This document shows, piece after piece, positions 61,607 through 64,000 of a stretch of DNA of 64,000 bases (its first letter is position 1; every line of letters begins with the position of its first letter). The notes beneath the pieces were generated by a model. That model saw only the letters and a program-made list of their open reading frames with translations. It was not told where the DNA came from and searched no databases. The stretch comes from Bacteroidota bacterium (GTDB lineage: Bacteria > Bacteroidota > Bacteroidia > Bacteroidales > FEN-979), in contig JAPLDJ010000001.1 of NCBI GenBank assembly GCA_026391805.1, forward strand, positions 59,602 through 123,601, in the 5' to 3' direction. Position numbers and translations under genes: made by a program.

Positions 61607-62260
61607 CTACCTCCCGAACATCCCGTATCCATTACCGTATCCGAAGGGCGAACGGTCGAAAGGATCGCAGGAATTATAGGGTCCGTATGGATTGTTTCCT
61701 TTCGAATATCCGAACGTGGCATCAATATGAAGGTAATCATTGATCCTGTAACCGATGTTCAGATATGCACCCTGGGGATTATTCAGATAATAGGGTGAAT
61801 TTCCCGGCTTATAATTCATAATGTCGAACGTCTTGTATGCCGTTCCGGTAATGGTCAGGTGGTTGTTCAACTGATACTGGCCGGAAACCCAAAGCATGGC
61901 CTGGGTGAAATTACCGGAGTAAGATGCTTGTTCAACGGTGGAATAGAAGGGTTTAACCCCGTACATCGAGGTATTAATGACGCTGAGTCCGCCACGCAGT
62001 ATGAATTTTTTGCTGACCGGGTAGGTCAGGGTGGGAGATACATAGGTGCTTAATCCTGAACCATAACCTGATGTCGTCATGAACTGGGATCCGAGCTGAA
62101 CGCCAACATGCAGCTTGTGAAGCGGAAGTGCTGAGGGATTCATGTTTCCTGAAGATGTCACGGGCCGGGGAACGGAATCAATGGCAGATACCTGCGAATA
62201 ACCTTCTGCAACAATAAAAAGGAGGGCAAGGAATGACAAAATGATTTTCCGGTGAAGCAT
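61607..62260 (-). CDS. Outer-membrane beta-barrel-type protein, unknown
   Basis: 217 residues. A signal peptide (about 1-22, EGYSQ) is followed by eight or so amphipathic strands (LHKLHVGVQLGSQFMTTSGY, LTITGTAYKTFDIMNY, AYLNIGYRINDYLHIDATFG), then a Gly/Tyr/Pro-rich end (NPYGPYNSCDPFDRSPFGYG). No family is recognised. It is 48 bases upstream of the cytochrome gene and in the same direction. Confidence 0.72.
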   Translation of the reverse strand: MLHRKIILSFLALLFIVAEGYSQVSAIDSVPRPVTSSGNMNPSALPLHKLHVGVQLGSQFMTTSGYGSGLSTYVSPTLTYPVSKKFILRGGLSVINTSMYGVKPFYSTVEQASYSGNFTQAMLWVSGQYQLNNHLTITGTAYKTFDIMNYKPGNSPYYLNNPQGAYLNIGYRINDYLHIDATFGYSKGNNPYGPYNSCDPFDRSPFGYGNGYGMFGR

Positions 62261-62301
62261 TATAAATAGTTAGTCTATGGCAAAGGTAACATTAAAACGA
62301 A

Positions 62302-62931
62302 TCATGGCTTCAGCGAGTAAAACGTCTGTTTTTCAGTAAAAATTATATTGATAGTTTTCAGCAGGGCGAACTTCACGAGGATCTCCTCTGCTTTTTTTCG
62401 CGGGATTCCGGCCAGGCGGCTGAATTTTGAAAGTGTGATTGTGGGATTTTTTTCAAGGTACACCAGCAGCAATTTCTCCGCCTCCGTAAATTGAAGGAAA
62501 ACACCTTTCGGCTTTCCCTCGCGCTCCCAGACCTTCAGCAGTACCCTGTTGGCCAGCAGGTTCTGATCGCCTACACGGATGTAAACCATCCATTTCCCGT
62601 CCTTGTGCGCTGCATAATGCGGCCGTGTTTTACTTTTTGGTACGATGATCTCGAGCACCGTCTTGCTGTTGATCATCCATTCCTTCGACTCAAACTCAAC
62701 CGGAGGTTTGCAGTACATCTTGGCCGCACCTTCCAGCATGAAATACTCCTCATCAGAGCGTACACCGGCAATGGCGCCGTTATCCTTTACCCCAATCAGG
62801 AGACGGCCTCCGTCGGTATTTGCAAAGGCCACCAGTGTACGTGCAATCCTTCTCGCATCACTGATCTCGAACTTGAAATCAAGTTTCTGGTGTTCACCCT
62901 CGGCGATAAGGTTTTGTATGTGATTTGACAT
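62302..62931 (-). CDS. AlbA_2/Schlafen-type putative DNA-binding protein
   Basis: 209 residues. The N-terminal domain (about 1-125) is AlbA_2: GEHQKLDFKFEISDARRIAR, LVAFANTDGGRLLIGVKDNG. A small C-terminal winged-helix-like segment (about 140-209: LLVYLEKNPTITLSKFSRLA, EEILVKFALLKTINIIF) follows. Such proteins are usually taken as transcriptional regulators. It starts four bases after the C1 peptidase stop. Confidence 0.88.
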   Translation of the reverse strand: MSNHIQNLIAEGEHQKLDFKFEISDARRIARTLVAFANTDGGRLLIGVKDNGAIAGVRSDEEYFMLEGAAKMYCKPPVEFESKEWMINSKTVLEIIVPKSKTRPHYAAHKDGKWMVYIRVGDQNLLANRVLLKVWEREGKPKGVFLQFTEAEKLLLVYLEKNPTITLSKFSRLAGIPRKKAEEILVKFALLKTINIIFTEKQTFYSLKP

Positions 62932-62935
62932 ACTG

Positions 62936-64000
62936 TCATTTCTTGCATTTGCTCAGCAGTTCCTTAACAGCATCCTTATGAACAAGAAAATCCATCATCT
63001 TCAGTTTTATGTAATCTCCGCGGAAAAAATAATAACCGAACTCCGGGGAGGCTTCATCGCTGTTTCTCGAACCTGATCCAGAATACTTGATCAGGTACCA
63101 GTCGGTCCCGTCTTTCTCATAATAACCCACGAGGTGCAACCCGTGATCGTCGGTGGTGGTTCCGTTGGAAAACCTGAACTGGCGGGCATTATCGTCGATA
63201 TCGGCAACGGGAATGTCGAAGCTTGGAATGAGGGCCACCTGGCCATCGCGATAGAATCCGGCTTCGGAAACATCGCCCCCGATGACCAGCGTGTAATGGT
63301 TTTTAATGGCATTTTTAATGGCATTCATGTAATCCTCGAGGGGAACATTGTAATAATCCTTGTTGTGCCACCAGTTATCGGGCACTTCATATTCGACTTT
63401 TTCCCAGAAGGGCTGGTGGAGATAGGAAAGAACATCGACGTAATCATCCATGCTGAGTTTCAGGCAGGATGAAAGAAACTCTTTCGGGGTGTACTTTACA
63501 CCTTTCCATACAAAGGATTCAGGCGGAACTCCCATGTAATGGTTCAGGATGCTCTTCACCGTTGCCACGACCTGTGCCTCATCCCAGGCATTCGTGTTTT
63601 TCACGTTGTTGACATAGTCGCTGAGCTCTTTGAACATCTTTGCATGGGTGTAGAATTTCCGTCCGGGTTCCATTCCGGTGTATACGTCTTTTGGCACAAT
63701 TCCATACGTTCTGAAATCCCGGATCACTGCATTGGCCTCGGAACCTTCCGAGAAGGCTGAATTTCCCCTTTCTGCAACAAACCGTTTGGCCCGCTCCACA
63801 TATTCCCAGTAAACCGTGTACATCTCTGAAAGTTTGATCTCCTGGCCGGTGAGCCGGTGAACTTCCGATTCGAAGAAGGATGTGGTCGAAAAACACCAGC
63901 AAGTATTGGTGTTTCCCTGGGATACGGGCGGCAGGTTCCATTCCTTCTCATACAGGTTGATCTTGTTCGGAAATGTCATCCCCGACAGGTCGGCCTGGAA
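62936..64000 (-). CDS. C1-family (papain-like) aminopeptidase C-type peptidase, 5' end outside the window
   Basis: The frame is open to the window end, so the start is missing (an internal ATG is at 63979). It encodes at least 354 residues of a bleomycin-hydrolase-type C1 peptidase. The nucleophile Cys is in VSQGNTNTCWCFSTTSFFES, the His in TTTDDHGLHLVGYYEKDG, and the Asn or equivalent in WYLIKYSGSG, where the usual Asn/Asp-Ser-Trp is replaced by Tyr-Ser-Gly. A helical insert (about 110-230) is typical of PepC. The family also occurs as exported enzymes in Bacteroidetes; export cannot be judged. Confidence 0.9.
   Translation of the reverse strand, partial: FQADLSGMTFPNKINLYEKEWNLPPVSQGNTNTCWCFSTTSFFESEVHRLTGQEIKLSEMYTVYWEYVERAKRFVAERGNSAFSEGSEANAVIRDFRTYGIVPKDVYTGMEPGRKFYTHAKMFKELSDYVNNVKNTNAWDEAQVVATVKSILNHYMGVPPESFVWKGVKYTPKEFLSSCLKLSMDDYVDVLSYLHQPFWEKVEYEVPDNWWHNKDYYNVPLEDYMNAIKNAIKNHYTLVIGGDVSEAGFYRDGQVALIPSFDIPVADIDDNARQFRFSNGTTTDDHGLHLVGYYEKDGTDWYLIKYSGSGSRNSDEASPEFGYYFFRGDYIKLKMMDFLVHKDAVKELLSKCKK

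Overview
The window looks like a chromosomal segment of a Bacteroidota bacterium, probably class Bacteroidia. The evidence is a secreted M1 peptidase with a type A type IX secretion (T9SS) tail, a gliding-type (type B) T9SS C-terminal domain, GWxTD, DUF4294, DUF5723 and DUF5777 proteins, an S16 protein with a long acidic/Ala tail, and promoters of the Bacteroidetes form TTTG-N19-TAnnTTTG. I see no phage, IS element, rRNA operon or CRISPR array. The species cannot be named from the sequence alone.

Layout. 1-11.2 kb: a truncated BatA-domain protein, glutamate dehydrogenase (gdhA), a TPR/AraC one-component regulator, a small membrane protein, and a minus-strand operon rpsP-rimM-trmN6-C26 amidotransferase-marC-MORN lipoprotein, then an exported rubrerythrin and a DUF2231 membrane protein. 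11.4-19.5 kb: plus-strand dnaE, trxA, DUF58 and valS. 19.6-25.2 kb: minus-strand lipoprotein, acyltransferase, secreted M1 peptidase and a GH47 alpha-mannosidase-type enzyme. 25.4-28.5 kb: plus-strand ispH, recF, DUF721 and a double-hotdog protein. 28.6-32.3 kb: exported nitroreductase, FAH hydrolase, DnaQ-type exonuclease and a lone 2-oxoacid dehydrogenase E2. 32.4-35.9 kb: an AT-rich accessory block (hypothetical, TlpA lipoprotein, two isoprenylcysteine-methyltransferase-like membrane proteins) with palindromic elements between its genes. 36-42.2 kb: glycosyltransferase fusion, DUF4294, and the proteostasis operon tig-clpP-clpX behind tRNA-Leu; the trigger factor ends in a tail with 16 His in 27 residues. 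42.6-49.7 kb: DUF5723, an orphan OppC-type permease, tRNA-His, an exported thioredoxin, and M16 protease-smpB. 49.9-58.7 kb: a TonB receptor under a TPP riboswitch (likely thiamine uptake), aroQ, GT2, T9SS and GWxTD proteins, tag. 58.8-64 kb: two tRNA-Ser genes, a DUF5777/YceI/OB-fold/cytochrome c/beta-barrel envelope cluster, an AlbA_2 regulator, and a C1 peptidase cut by the window end.

The most unusual signal is in the intergenic DNA. More than twenty gaps carry tandem arrays with a period of exactly seven bases, built from many unrelated heptamers (AAATCCC, TAATGTC, CCTCAGT/CTGCAGT, AGCGAAA, TATGACG, TAAATCG, GTGACGC, ACTGTTA, GATGCTG and others). Several begin inside or immediately after the stop codon of the preceding gene, and some change motif without changing phase. 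A second family with a 9-10 base period (ACCACAGATT-like, with TTTCGTG words) is found in seven gaps; three copies contain a G+C-rich palindrome. Together these arrays fill much of the non-coding DNA here and are the best candidate for an undescribed phenomenon.
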